From the NCBI GenBank assembly GCA_045630965.1, contig JAZQTU010000016.1, positions 1 to 29,359 of the forward strand: DNA of 29,359 bases, in the 5' to 3' direction. Each line of letters begins with the position of its first letter. Within the stretch, counting starts at the first letter, position 1. Below are positions 16,590 through 24,590 of the stretch, one piece after another. Below the pieces are notes generated by a model that was not told the origin of the DNA, searched no databases, and was given only the letters and a program-made list of their open reading frames with translations. The translations under genes were made by a program, and so were the position numbers. The DNA comes from HGM04593 sp045630965. GTDB lineage: Bacteria > Bacteroidota > Bacteroidia > Bacteroidales > Bacteroidaceae.

Positions 16590-17269
16590 TCCTTTGATTC
16601 GCAGAATTTGTATCCAAAGCCATACACAGCCTTAATGTTGGTGTCGGCACCAGCTTCGGAGAGTTTCTTCCTCAAGTTCTTTATCTGTGCATATACGAAC
16701 TGGAAATTGTCCGCCATGTCAATGTGGTCACCCCATACCGCCTCGGCAAGCACAGCCTTGTCTATTATATGTTCGGGGCGCTGCATAAAATAGAGCAGAA
16801 TGTCAAACTCCTTCTTGAGAAGCGGCATCTCCTTACCCTCTATCGCCACACGACGACTTTGCAGGTCAAGAGATATGTTGCCCACGTTCATTGTATTGTT
16901 CACTGCACCGGAACCACGCCTCATCACACTCTTTATACGCGCCGAAAGTTCAGCCATGTAGAACGGCTTTGGCAGATAGTCGTCGGCACCAAGGTCAAGA
17001 CCTTTTATCTTGTCATCGAGAGAATCACGAGCTGAGATTATTATCACCCTGTCATTCTTTCCGAGCGCCTTAATATGCTCCAGAATCTTGAGCCCGTCAC
17101 CGTCAGGGAGCATAATGTCAAGCATTATGCAGTCATAGTCATACCCGGCAACCTTGTCTTCAGCCTCGAAGAAAGTCGAAGCAGTCTCAACAACATAGCC
17201 TTCACCCACCAATGCGCGTTGCATAATCTCACGCAAAGAGTTGTCATCTTCAATTATCAGCAGTTTCAT
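16586..17269 (-). CDS. OmpR/PhoB-type response regulator
   Basis: This is a 227-residue DNA-binding transcription regulator. The receiver domain has the acidic pair Asp8-Asp9, phospho-acceptor Asp51 ('MLDIMLPDGDG'), a conserved Ser in 'IISARDSLDDK' and Lys in 'YLPKPF'. The C-terminal winged-helix domain (about 130-225) has 'LLKKEFDILLYFMQRPEHII', 'VWGDHIDM', 'VYAQIKNLRKKL' and 'AVYGFGYKF', all of the OmpR type. It overlaps the kinase gene by four bases, so the pair is translated together. Its targets cannot be read from this window. Confidence 0.95.
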   Translation of the reverse strand: MKLLIIEDDNSLREIMQRALVGEGYVVETASTFFEAEDKVAGYDYDCIMLDIMLPDGDGLKILEHIKALGKNDRVIIISARDSLDDKIKGLDLGADDYLPKPFYMAELSARIKSVMRRGSGAVNNTMNVGNISLDLQSRRVAIEGKEMPLLKKEFDILLYFMQRPEHIIDKAVLAEAVWGDHIDMADNFQFVYAQIKNLRKKLSEAGADTNIKAVYGFGYKFCESKE

Positions 17270-17282
17270 CGTCGTTTTTTGC

Positions 17283-17311
17283 CAAAATTATGCGATGTTT
17301 TTGAAATCAAA
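17283..17311 (-). promoter_or_regulatory. Probable promoter of the two-component pair
   Basis: On the minus strand TTTG (17311-17308), a 17-base spacer and TAATTTTG (17290-17283) make a full Bacteroidota-type promoter. It lies in the 47-base gap between rnr and the regulator and would give a very short leader before the ATG at 17269. The pair can therefore be expressed separately from rnr. Confidence 0.55.
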
Positions 17312-17316
17312 CTGAA

Positions 17317-19467
17317 TTACAGTTGTTCTACAAGCTCAAAATCAAGCTGTTTACGGTCGAGATTGGCACGTACAATGCGAATTTTCACGGCATCGCCTAT
17401 CGTGAATTTACGCTGACGTCGACGTCCAATGATACAATAGTTCGCGTCATCGAATTCATAATAGTCGTCCTGCAGAGTGCGGATAGGTACCATACCCTCG
17501 CATTTATTCTCATTTATTTCGGCATAGAAGCCCCACTCTGTCACGCCACTTATAACAGCTTCATACACCTCGCCCACATGCTCACTCATGAACTCCACCT
17601 GCTTATATTTGATACTTGCACGTTCCGCATTTGCCGCCACCTGCTCCTGTGCCGAACAATGTTCGCAAAGATCCTCGTATTTGGGCTGGCTAACCGAGCG
17701 TGCCCCCTGTGTCAGATAACGGTCCAAGAGACGATGTACAAGCAAGTCTGGATAACGGCGTATCGGCGAAGTGAAATGGGTGTAATAGCGGAATGCCAAT
17801 CCATAATGTCCAATGTTACCGGTCGAGTAACGCGCCTTTTGCATTGTACGCAAGGATATCTGTTCAATGACATTCTGCTCCTTGCTTCCGTGCACATCCT
17901 TCAACAGATTGTTGAGTGCGCTTGCCGATGTTGTACGACCCGAACCGCTACGCATCTTGTAGCCAAGCTTGGTGACAAACTTCGACAACATTGCAAGTTT
18001 TTCAGGATTAGGCTGGTCATGGATTCGATATACAAAAGTCTTTGGAGTATTGCCCGACACCTTCTTTCCAATCTTTTCGGCAACCGTACGGTTGGCAAGT
18101 AGCATGAACTCCTCAATGAGCTGATGCGACTCGTTGCTCTCGCTGAAGTATACCGACAGCGGCTTGCCCTTCTCATCAAGACGGAAGTGTACCTGTGCCT
18201 GCTGGAAGTCTATCGCACCAGACGAGAAACGTTTTTCACGCATCTTCTGTGCCAGACTGTTCAATACAGCAATCTCTTCGAAGTACTCACCCTCTCCGCG
18301 TTCAATTATTTCCTGAACCTCCTCATAGCTGAAACGGCGATCACTCTTTATTACAGCACGTGTTATTTCAAAGTTCTTTACTTCGGCCTTCTCATTCATT
18401 GTAAAGATGACCGAATATGCCAGTTTCTCCTCATTTGGGCGCAATGAACAGAGGAAATTACAGAGGTGTTCTGGCAACATTGGAATTGTGCGGTCGACAA
18501 GGTAAATTGATGTTGCACGTTTGAATGCCTCCTTATCAATGATACCGCCCTCTGTCACATAATGGGAAACGTCGGCAATGTGTACGCCAATTTCCCATAG
18601 GCCGTCTCCGGCTGGACGTATTGACAAAGCATCATCAAAGTCCTTTGCATCAACGGGGTCTATTGTGAACGTTGTGACACTGCGGAAGTCGGCACGTTTG
18701 GCAATCTCATCGGCAGTAATGTCACTATTCAGTTTGTTTGCAGCCTCCTCTACCGCCGACGGATAGACATACGGCAAACCGTATTCGGCGAGAATGGCAT
18801 TCATTTCGGTATTGTTCTCACCACTCTTGCCAAGTATGTCAATAACCTTTCCTACAGGATTCTTGCTCTCCATTGGCCATTCAAGGAGTTTAACGACAGC
18901 CTTGTCGCCGTCCTTTCCCCCTTTGAGCATATCTTTAGGAATGAATATATCATTGGGCATTATTCTGCTTTCGGTAATAAGGAAAGCATAATGCTTCTCC
19001 ACATGCAGTTCGCCCACGAATGTATCGTGCTTACGCTTTACAATCTCAACCACTTCACCTTCGCGTCCACGTCCCCTGCGTCGTGCAAACAGCGCCACTC
19101 GCACCATGTCATCGGTAAGCGCATGGGCAGAGTTGCGTTCACTTATTAATACCGGCTCACTTCCGTCCTCGGGATAGAACTCATTGTATCCGTTCTTGCT
19201 GCGCGAGAATGTACCGTAAAGCATCGATACATTATTGGCAAGCACATACTTGCGGAATTCAGGCTCCATTATGAAGCCGTCAAAAACCATGTCATCAAGA
19301 ATATGCACACAAAGAGTCCTCGCCGAAGTCGAAGTAAGGTTCAGTTCCTTGAATATCTCTTTTGGACTAAGCAACTTTCCCTCATTACGGCCAAACAACC
19401 CAACAAGCATCTCAACAAGCATATTCTTGTTCATGCGTCCTTTTCCCTTTGTACACTTCTTTGCCAT
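17317..19467 (-). CDS. rnr: Ribonuclease R
   Basis: This is a 716-residue 3'-to-5' exoribonuclease that degrades structured RNA. The order is an N-terminal winged-helix segment (about 12-75), cold-shock domains (about 80-210), the RNB catalytic domain and a C-terminal S1 domain (about 630-714). The catalytic acids Asp270, Asp276, Asp278 and Asp279 sit in 'FTIDPVDAKDFDDAL'. 'HFTSPIRRYPDLLVHRLL' is the hallmark RNB segment. The protein ends right after S1 and lacks the long Lys-rich tail of the E. coli enzyme. It follows nadK on the same strand with a 32-base gap. Confidence 0.97.
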   Translation of the reverse strand: MAKKCTKGKGRMNKNMLVEMLVGLFGRNEGKLLSPKEIFKELNLTSTSARTLCVHILDDMVFDGFIMEPEFRKYVLANNVSMLYGTFSRSKNGYNEFYPEDGSEPVLISERNSAHALTDDMVRVALFARRRGRGREGEVVEIVKRKHDTFVGELHVEKHYAFLITESRIMPNDIFIPKDMLKGGKDGDKAVVKLLEWPMESKNPVGKVIDILGKSGENNTEMNAILAEYGLPYVYPSAVEEAANKLNSDITADEIAKRADFRSVTTFTIDPVDAKDFDDALSIRPAGDGLWEIGVHIADVSHYVTEGGIIDKEAFKRATSIYLVDRTIPMLPEHLCNFLCSLRPNEEKLAYSVIFTMNEKAEVKNFEITRAVIKSDRRFSYEEVQEIIERGEGEYFEEIAVLNSLAQKMREKRFSSGAIDFQQAQVHFRLDEKGKPLSVYFSESNESHQLIEEFMLLANRTVAEKIGKKVSGNTPKTFVYRIHDQPNPEKLAMLSKFVTKLGYKMRSGSGRTTSASALNNLLKDVHGSKEQNVIEQISLRTMQKARYSTGNIGHYGLAFRYYTHFTSPIRRYPDLLVHRLLDRYLTQGARSVSQPKYEDLCEHCSAQEQVAANAERASIKYKQVEFMSEHVGEVYEAVISGVTEWGFYAEINENKCEGMVPIRTLQDDYYEFDDANYCIIGRRRQRKFTIGDAVKIRIVRANLDRKQLDFELVEQL

Positions 19468-19499
19468 ATTGCACTATAATAAGAAACGTTTTTACGATG

Positions 19500-20372
19500 T
19501 CACTCCCTCATATCGGCTCCCCACATCAGTTTTTCCTGCAAGTTCTGTATGAACGAGTGTCCTTTGCGGCGTATGATAACCTGTCTGTATCCGGCCTTGC
19601 GCACAGTCACACTCATCTGTTCGTCACAGTTCTCATTGCGTCCGTCAATGGCGATAAGGAAGTTGTGGCTACGGCTGTAGACCTTTATCCTGACAGTCGA
19701 GTTGTCATCGATTACCATAGGACGCGCACTAAGGCTATGAGGCGCAATAGGTGTCAGAACCAGCACATTCGCGCTTGGAGATATCACCGGACCTCCCACA
19801 CTCAACGAATAGCCGGTAGAGCCCGACGGAGTAGCAACTATAAGACCGTCAGCCTGATATGTTATCTTGTCCACACCGTTGATAGTAGCTTCAAGTGTCA
19901 TCATCGATGAAGAGTCATGCTTCATTACAGCAATCTCATTCAGAGCAAACGGATAGCTCTTCAACTCTCCACCCTCGGGCACCGCTTCGATAAGACTGCG
20001 GCTCTCGGTGTCATATTCACCTGCATGTATCTTCTCAAGGACAAAATCAAGATTGTCGTTGGATGTTGTAGTCAGAAAGCCGAGACGTCCTGCATTGATA
20101 CCCAGGATCGGTATCGGTTTACTGCCTATGCGGCTTGCCGTACGCAACAAGGTACCGTCACCGCCAAAACTTATTGCCATGTCGGCTTCAAAGCAGTCAC
20201 CCTCTATTATTTCATCGGGTGTTGGAGTGGTAAAGCCCTCATTGCACAGGAATTCATAGAAAGGCCTGTCTATGGCAAAAGAGTCATTGTACCTGATTAT
20301 GGCATCAAACAACTGTTCAATGCTTTTCGACTTTCTTGTCTGGTGTTTGTTACCGAATATTGCGAATTTCAT
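19500..20372 (-). CDS. nadK: NAD kinase
   Basis: NadK phosphorylates NAD to NADP in the cytosol and so sets the NADPH supply. The 290 residues contain the 'FGGDGTLLR' motif (Gly70-Thr74, with Asp72 as the catalytic acid), 'GINAGRLGFL', the Asn145-Glu146 pair in 'ALNEIAV', and 'ATPSGSTGYSLSVGGP'. Length is normal. It is divergent from pdxJ. NAD-making nadD lies elsewhere in this window, in the yicC string. Confidence 0.97.
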   Translation of the reverse strand: MKFAIFGNKHQTRKSKSIEQLFDAIIRYNDSFAIDRPFYEFLCNEGFTTPTPDEIIEGDCFEADMAISFGGDGTLLRTASRIGSKPIPILGINAGRLGFLTTTSNDNLDFVLEKIHAGEYDTESRSLIEAVPEGGELKSYPFALNEIAVMKHDSSSMMTLEATINGVDKITYQADGLIVATPSGSTGYSLSVGGPVISPSANVLVLTPIAPHSLSARPMVIDDNSTVRIKVYSRSHNFLIAIDGRNENCDEQMSVTVRKAGYRQVIIRRKGHSFIQNLQEKLMWGADMRE

Positions 20373-20425
20373 GATATTTCCAAATATTAAACCAACCCTT
20401 TCTGCGGTTGTTCTCTCTCTGTCTG

Positions 20426-20433
20426 CAAATTTA
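20426..20433 (-). promoter_or_regulatory. Probable -7 promoter element for nadK
   Basis: TAAATTTG on the minus strand fits TAnnTTTG and lies about 55 bases before the nadK start. No clean -33 TTTG is visible at the usual distance. Confidence 0.42.
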
Positions 20434-20468
20434 AGACAAAATATATCACTTTATTTTTTTATTTATAC

Positions 20469-20491
20469 TAATTTTGCATCATAATGCAAAA
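20469..20491 (+). promoter_or_regulatory. Probable -7 element of pdxJ with overlapping inverted repeat
   Basis: TAATTTTG (20469-20476) fits TAnnTTTG and lies about 75 bases before pdxJ. An 8-base inverted repeat, TTTTGCAT (20472-20479) and ATGCAAAA (20484-20491), overlaps it and would cover the likely transcription start. The repeat could be a repressor site or a hairpin at the 5' end of the message; which one is unknown. Confidence 0.45.
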
Positions 20492-20548
20492 AATATATCC
20501 TGCACCACCATTGACAGTGGTCAATTTATCAAAGGATAAGAAGCTTTT

Positions 20549-21268
20549 ATGAAAACGAAACTAAGTGTAAACATCAACAAGGTTGCAACCATAAGGAATG
20601 CAAGAGGCGGCAACAACCCGGACATTCTCAAGGTTGCCAAGGACTGTGAACTTTTCGGAGCCGATGGTATCACAGTACACCCCCGTCCCGACGAGCGTCA
20701 TATCAGACGTGCTGATGTGCCTGCCCTGCGCGCCATTCTCTGCACAGAATTCAACATCGAAGGATACCCGTCAAAGGAGTTCCTCGACCTTGTATTGCGT
20801 GTACGCCCCGCACAGGTGACACTTGTTCCGGACAAACCGGCACAGTTGACATCGGACTGCGGCTGGGACACAGTTACCGAACAGGAGTTCCTGCGAGACA
20901 TAATCAATGAGATACGCGAGGCCGGTATCCGTAGCTCAATATTCATCAATGCCGATATACGCATGGCAGAATATGCTGCAAAGGCCGGCGCCGACAGGGT
21001 TGAACTGTACACAGGACCATATGCGCATAATTATGCCCACAACCGCGAGGAGGCTATTGCCCCATTCTTTGAAACGGCACAGCGTGTCAAGCAGCTCGGC
21101 ATAGGCCTCAATGCAGGCCACGACCTGAGCCTTGAGAACCTCAAGTACTTCACCGACGTGATACCATGGGTCGACGAGGTATCGATAGGCCATGCGCTTA
21201 TATGCGACGCCCTTTACATGGGACTGGAAGAGACTATTGCCGCTTATCAGAAATGCCTGATAAAATAA
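20549..21268 (+). CDS. pdxJ: Pyridoxine 5'-phosphate synthase
   Basis: PdxJ condenses 1-deoxyxylulose 5-phosphate with 3-amino-2-oxopropyl phosphate to make pyridoxine 5'-phosphate (vitamin B6), drawing on the same substrate as Dxr. The 239-residue TIM barrel has 'NINKVATIRNARGG' at the N-terminus, 'GADGITVHPRPDERHI', 'VTLVPDKPAQLTSDCGWD', 'GADRVELYTGPYA', 'GIGLNAGHDLSLENL' and 'DEVSIGHALICDAL'. These blocks cover the phosphate-binding and catalytic positions of the family. Confidence 0.97.
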   Translation: MKTKLSVNINKVATIRNARGGNNPDILKVAKDCELFGADGITVHPRPDERHIRRADVPALRAILCTEFNIEGYPSKEFLDLVLRVRPAQVTLVPDKPAQLTSDCGWDTVTEQEFLRDIINEIREAGIRSSIFINADIRMAEYAAKAGADRVELYTGPYAHNYAHNREEAIAPFFETAQRVKQLGIGLNAGHDLSLENLKYFTDVIPWVDEVSIGHALICDALYMGLEETIAAYQKCLIK

Positions 21269-21355
21269 CGGCAGAGACGTTTTGGCAAGCCCGGACATGA
21301 CAGAACAGAGGTTAACACCCTCAAAAAAAATGCAAACTTAATTCTATAAATAATT

Positions 21356-22099
21356 ATGATTCATTTAACATCAGTGGCTGCAGAGGCAGCAACAGCAGAG
21401 GCAGTGTCATCAATAGAGGTGGCAGGTGCTGTACAGGAAGGTATCAACGTCCTTGAATTGGCAATGAAGGGCGGCTGGATTATGATTGTCCTTGCCGTAC
21501 TTTCTGTTTTGGGTATATATATATTCTTTGAGCGTTTTGCCGTATTGCGCAAGGCAATGAAGAGAAACCCTCTTTTGCTCGACCGCATTCAGGACAATAT
21601 CATGGACAACGACCCCAAGTCGGCAATCAACTATTGCGAGAAGGTAAACACACCAATGGCACGTATACTTGCCAAGGGAGTCAAGGACTACAAGCTTGAC
21701 ACAGCATCGGTACGCGAGGCACTCGACAACTATGCAGGTCTTGAGATTGCACAGTTGGAGAAGGGACTTCCTGTCCTCTCTACCATTGCAGCAGTAGCCC
21801 CCATGCTCGGTTTCCTTGGTACAGTAACAGGTATGGTACAGGCATTCTGGCAGATGTCAAATGCTGGTAACAACATCGACGTGTCACTGTTGTCAAGCGG
21901 TATCTATGAGGCCATGGTTACAACAGTAGGCGGTCTCATCGTAGGTATCATCGCGATATTCGCATACAACTACCTTGTAATCCTTGTTGACAAGATACAG
22001 AACCTCATGGAAGGCGACATCATTTCATTCATTGAAATCGTCAACGAAAGCAAGAGCGCGCCAGCCAAAGAGACAAAGCCAGCAGACACAAACGAATAA
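21356..22099 (+). CDS. exbB: ExbB/TolQ/MotA family proton-channel protein
   Basis: This 247-residue inner-membrane protein, with ExbD, uses the proton gradient to energise a TonB-type protein. It has a hydrophobic segment at about 41-60 and two more at about 140-165 and 185-205. 'KGLPVLSTIAAVAPMLGFLGTVTGM' and 'LLSSGIYEAMVTTVGGLIVGI' are the family's channel-lining motifs. An acidic and Lys-rich tail ends the protein. The assignment to ExbB rather than TolQ rests on the adjacent ExbD- and TonB-like genes. Confidence 0.93.
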   Translation: MIHLTSVAAEAATAEAVSSIEVAGAVQEGINVLELAMKGGWIMIVLAVLSVLGIYIFFERFAVLRKAMKRNPLLLDRIQDNIMDNDPKSAINYCEKVNTPMARILAKGVKDYKLDTASVREALDNYAGLEIAQLEKGLPVLSTIAAVAPMLGFLGTVTGMVQAFWQMSNAGNNIDVSLLSSGIYEAMVTTVGGLIVGIIAIFAYNYLVILVDKIQNLMEGDIISFIEIVNESKSAPAKETKPADTNE

Positions 22100-22137
22100 A
22101 CTGCGGGGCATTAACCAATCAAAGACAAATTCTTGAT

Positions 22138-22551
22138 ATGATTAAGAGAAAGACAAAAGCAATAGATGCATTCTCAATGTCGTCAATGACCGACATTATA
22201 TTCCTGTTGCTTATATTCTTTATGATAACCTCTACAATGGTGACCCCCAACGCCATAAAGGTGCTTTTGCCACAGGGCAACGAGCAGACCCAGGCAAAGC
22301 CTATGGCGCGTATCATCATTGACAAGAACCTGAACTACTACGCAGCGTGGGGCAAGGAGGATGAGATGCCTGTCAGCGAAGAGGAGATAACACCGTTCCT
22401 TCTCGATTGCCGTGCAAAGGATTCCGAGATGTATGTAGCGTTGTACGCCGACGAGACAATCCCCTACAGCGAGATAGTCAAGGTGCTTAATATAGCGAAT
22501 GAGAACCAGTTCAAAATGGTATTGGCAACACGCCGTCCCGACAAAAAGTGA
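22138..22551 (+). CDS. exbD: ExbD/TolR family protein
   Basis: This 137-residue inner-membrane partner of ExbB has one transmembrane helix at about 18-36. Asp19 in 'MTDIIFLLLIFFMI' is the proton-carrying acid of the family. The remaining residues form the periplasmic domain ('VLLPQGNE...MYVALYADETIPYSEIVKVL'). The stop codon shares a base with the following gene's ATG (TGATG). Confidence 0.95.
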   Translation: MIKRKTKAIDAFSMSSMTDIIFLLLIFFMITSTMVTPNAIKVLLPQGNEQTQAKPMARIIIDKNLNYYAAWGKEDEMPVSEEEITPFLLDCRAKDSEMYVALYADETIPYSEIVKVLNIANENQFKMVLATRRPDKK

Positions 22552-23321
22552 TGAAAAATATCTCAAAGGAAAAAATAGAAGGAATCGTCGCTACGGTACT
22601 GTTTCACCTGTTGTTGGTACTGCTGTTGATGTTCATTGTCATGGAGAAGCCTCCTTTGGAGCCTGAAGCCGGTCTATCGGTTGTCATGGGCAATGAGTAT
22701 GCCATGACCGAAGTGAAAATGGCACCACAGCCTCCCAAGCCACAGGTAAAGCCAAAAGCCCAGGAGCCCAAGCCCGAAAAACCGCTCATAACACAAAACA
22801 ACGAGGAGAGCATCGCCCTTGACTCGGCAAAGAACGCCGAAAAGGAGAGAGAAAAGATGCTTGCCGAGCAGGAAGCAGAGCGCAAGCGCCAGGAAGAGGA
22901 GGCTATGAAAAAGGCAACAAACCTCATGGCAAATGCATTCGGCAAGGGCAACTCAATGGGTAGCAAAGGCGAAGACAAGATTGACGAAGGCACAAGCGGT
23001 TCACCCGAAGGAGACCAGGAATTCGGAGCTAAAGAGGGTTCAGGATTCGGTAACTTCGACCTCGCCGGACGTTCACTCGCCGGTGACGGCAACCTCCCCA
23101 TACCTGCATACAATGTTCAGGATGAAGGAACAGTCGTCGTAGCCATAACCGTAAACCCCGAAGGAGTTGTTATAGCAGCCAATGTCAGCCCACGCACAAA
23201 GACAGCATCACTTGCACTGCGTACAGCAGCCGTGAATGCCGCAAAGCGTGCCCGCTTCAACACCATTGGCAGCGTGAACAACCAGGTAGGTACAATTACA
23301 TATTATTTCAAACTGAAGTAA
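22551..23321 (+). CDS. TonB/TolA-like energy-transducing protein
   Basis: The protein has about 256 residues from the ATG at 22551; a GTG one codon earlier is an alternative. It has one transmembrane helix at about 11-31, a Pro/Lys-rich stretch ('QPPKPQVKPKAQEPKPEKP'), a Glu/Lys/Arg-rich coiled-coil-like region at about 85-125, a Gly-rich linker, and a C-terminal domain from about 180. That domain ('VVVAITVNPEGVVIAANVSP', 'LRTAAVNAAKRARF') fits TonB_C. TonB proteins transmit proton-motive force to outer-membrane transporters, many of which are SusC/RagA type in this phylum. The coiled coil recalls TolA, so a Tol-like envelope role is possible. Confidence 0.88.
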   Translation: MKNISKEKIEGIVATVLFHLLLVLLLMFIVMEKPPLEPEAGLSVVMGNEYAMTEVKMAPQPPKPQVKPKAQEPKPEKPLITQNNEESIALDSAKNAEKEREKMLAEQEAERKRQEEEAMKKATNLMANAFGKGNSMGSKGEDKIDEGTSGSPEGDQEFGAKEGSGFGNFDLAGRSLAGDGNLPIPAYNVQDEGTVVVAITVNPEGVVIAANVSPRTKTASLALRTAAVNAAKRARFNTIGSVNNQVGTITYYFKLK

Positions 23322-23333
23322 TCAGAAGAGATC

Positions 23334-23882
23334 ATGAGCAAAGTATATCTATTTCTTGCCGACGGCTTTGAGACCGTCGAGGCACTTGCACCGGTCGATG
23401 TCATGCGCCGTGCAGGCATCGAAGTGACAACCGTATCTATCATGGGACGTAAGGAGGTTGTTTCGGCACAGGATGTTACAGTCATCGCCGACACACTGTA
23501 CAACGATGTATGCTTCGATGATGCCGATGCCCTTGTACTCCCCGGTGGAGGCACAGGAACAGACAACCTGTCGGCACACCAGCCGTTGCGCTCACAGCTT
23601 GTTGCAGCACATGCCAAGGGAACACTTGTTGCAGCCATTTGCGCAGCCCCTATGGTATTCGGCAGGATAGGGATACTCGAAGGACGCAGAGCTACATGCT
23701 ACCCTGGCTGCGAAGGCGACCTTTTTGGAGCAGAATACACAGCAGCGTCAGTAGAAGAGGACGGCAACATAATAACAGGCTGTGGCCCCGGTGTCTCTTT
23801 CGACTTCGGCTTTGCCATAGTAGAGCGCCTGTGCGGCGACGAGGTAGTAGCCACCCTTCGTTCACAGATGCAGTTCAAGTAA
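23334..23882 (+). CDS. DJ-1/PfpI family protein
   Basis: This 182-residue cytosolic protein has the flavodoxin-like DJ-1 fold. Cys103 in 'VAAICAAPMVFG' is the reactive nucleophile-elbow cysteine. Glu16 in 'GFETVEALAP' is the acid that lowers its pKa. 'LVLPGGGTGTDNLS' and 'GNIITGCGPGVSFDFGFAI' complete the family pattern. Members are described as protein or glyoxal deglycases, chaperones or redox sensors, and the sequence does not decide among these. It sits between the TonB-like gene and ispD with gaps of 12 and 9 bases. Confidence 0.92.
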   Translation: MSKVYLFLADGFETVEALAPVDVMRRAGIEVTTVSIMGRKEVVSAQDVTVIADTLYNDVCFDDADALVLPGGGTGTDNLSAHQPLRSQLVAAHAKGTLVAAICAAPMVFGRIGILEGRRATCYPGCEGDLFGAEYTAASVEEDGNIITGCGPGVSFDFGFAIVERLCGDEVVATLRSQMQFK

Positions 23883-23891
23883 AACAGAAAC

Positions 23892-24590
23892 ATGAAGAAA
23901 TACCTTATTGTCGTTGCCGGAGGCAAGGGCACACGCATGGGCGGAGAGATGCCCAAGCAGTTCCAGCTGCTTGGCGGAAAGCCCGTTGTAATGCTCACCC
24001 TTGAACGCCTTCACGCAATAGACCCCACAATACAGATTATCCTTGTACTCCCCGCAGAACAGATTGAGCTGTGGACAGAGCTGTGCAAGGAGCACTCGTT
24101 CGCCGTACCCTTGTTGCTTACACAGGGTGGCTCCACACGTTTCCATTCGGTACAGAACGGACTCGCACAGGTAGATGACATTGATGAAGCACTCGTAGGT
24201 GTTCACGACGGAGTACGCCCCTTCGTTTCGGCAAGAGTTATCGAGGACTGCTATCGCGAAGCATGGATACACGGTGCAGCAATACCTATGATAGACCTGC
24301 AGGACAGTCTGCGACACATTGTAAGCGCCAATGGTGTGACCGAAGTCGTTCCACGCGACCGCTACCGCCTGGTGCAGACACCACAGGTATTCAAACTGTC
24401 ACTATTGCGCCGTGCATACGAACAGCGTTTCATTGAGAGCTTCACCGACGACGCATCTGTTGTCGAGGCCCTTGGCGAGCAGGTGGCAGGCGTTGACGGC
24501 AACCGCGAGAACATCAAGCTGACAACACCGTTCGACCTTATGGTTGCCAAGACATTGCTCGAATGCTCGACACAACAACAAGAAATATAA
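23892..24590 (+). CDS. ispD: 2-C-methyl-D-erythritol 4-phosphate cytidylyltransferase
   Basis: IspD joins CTP to methylerythritol 4-phosphate, the third MEP-pathway step, directly after Dxr. The 232 residues start with the nucleotide-binding loop 'VVAGGKGTRMGGEMPKQF', whose Arg and Lys contact CTP. 'VHDGVRPFVS' and 'TPQVFKLSLL' are the other signatures. Its 3' end overlaps recG by 28 bases in a different frame; both reading frames are well conserved, so the overlap looks real. Confidence 0.96.
   Translation: MKKYLIVVAGGKGTRMGGEMPKQFQLLGGKPVVMLTLERLHAIDPTIQIILVLPAEQIELWTELCKEHSFAVPLLLTQGGSTRFHSVQNGLAQVDDIDEALVGVHDGVRPFVSARVIEDCYREAWIHGAAIPMIDLQDSLRHIVSANGVTEVVPRDRYRLVQTPQVFKLSLLRRAYEQRFIESFTDDASVVEALGEQVAGVDGNRENIKLTTPFDLMVAKTLLECSTQQQEI

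Noticed and set aside
15918..16793. Long plus-strand open frame (291 codons)
   Set aside because: It is antisense to the histidine kinase and regulator, which carry complete catalytic motifs. The translation is Cys/His-rich noise.
24563..24590. Possible frameshift or fusion between ispD and recG
   Set aside because: Both proteins are complete with normal ends; the 28-base overlap is simple gene packing.
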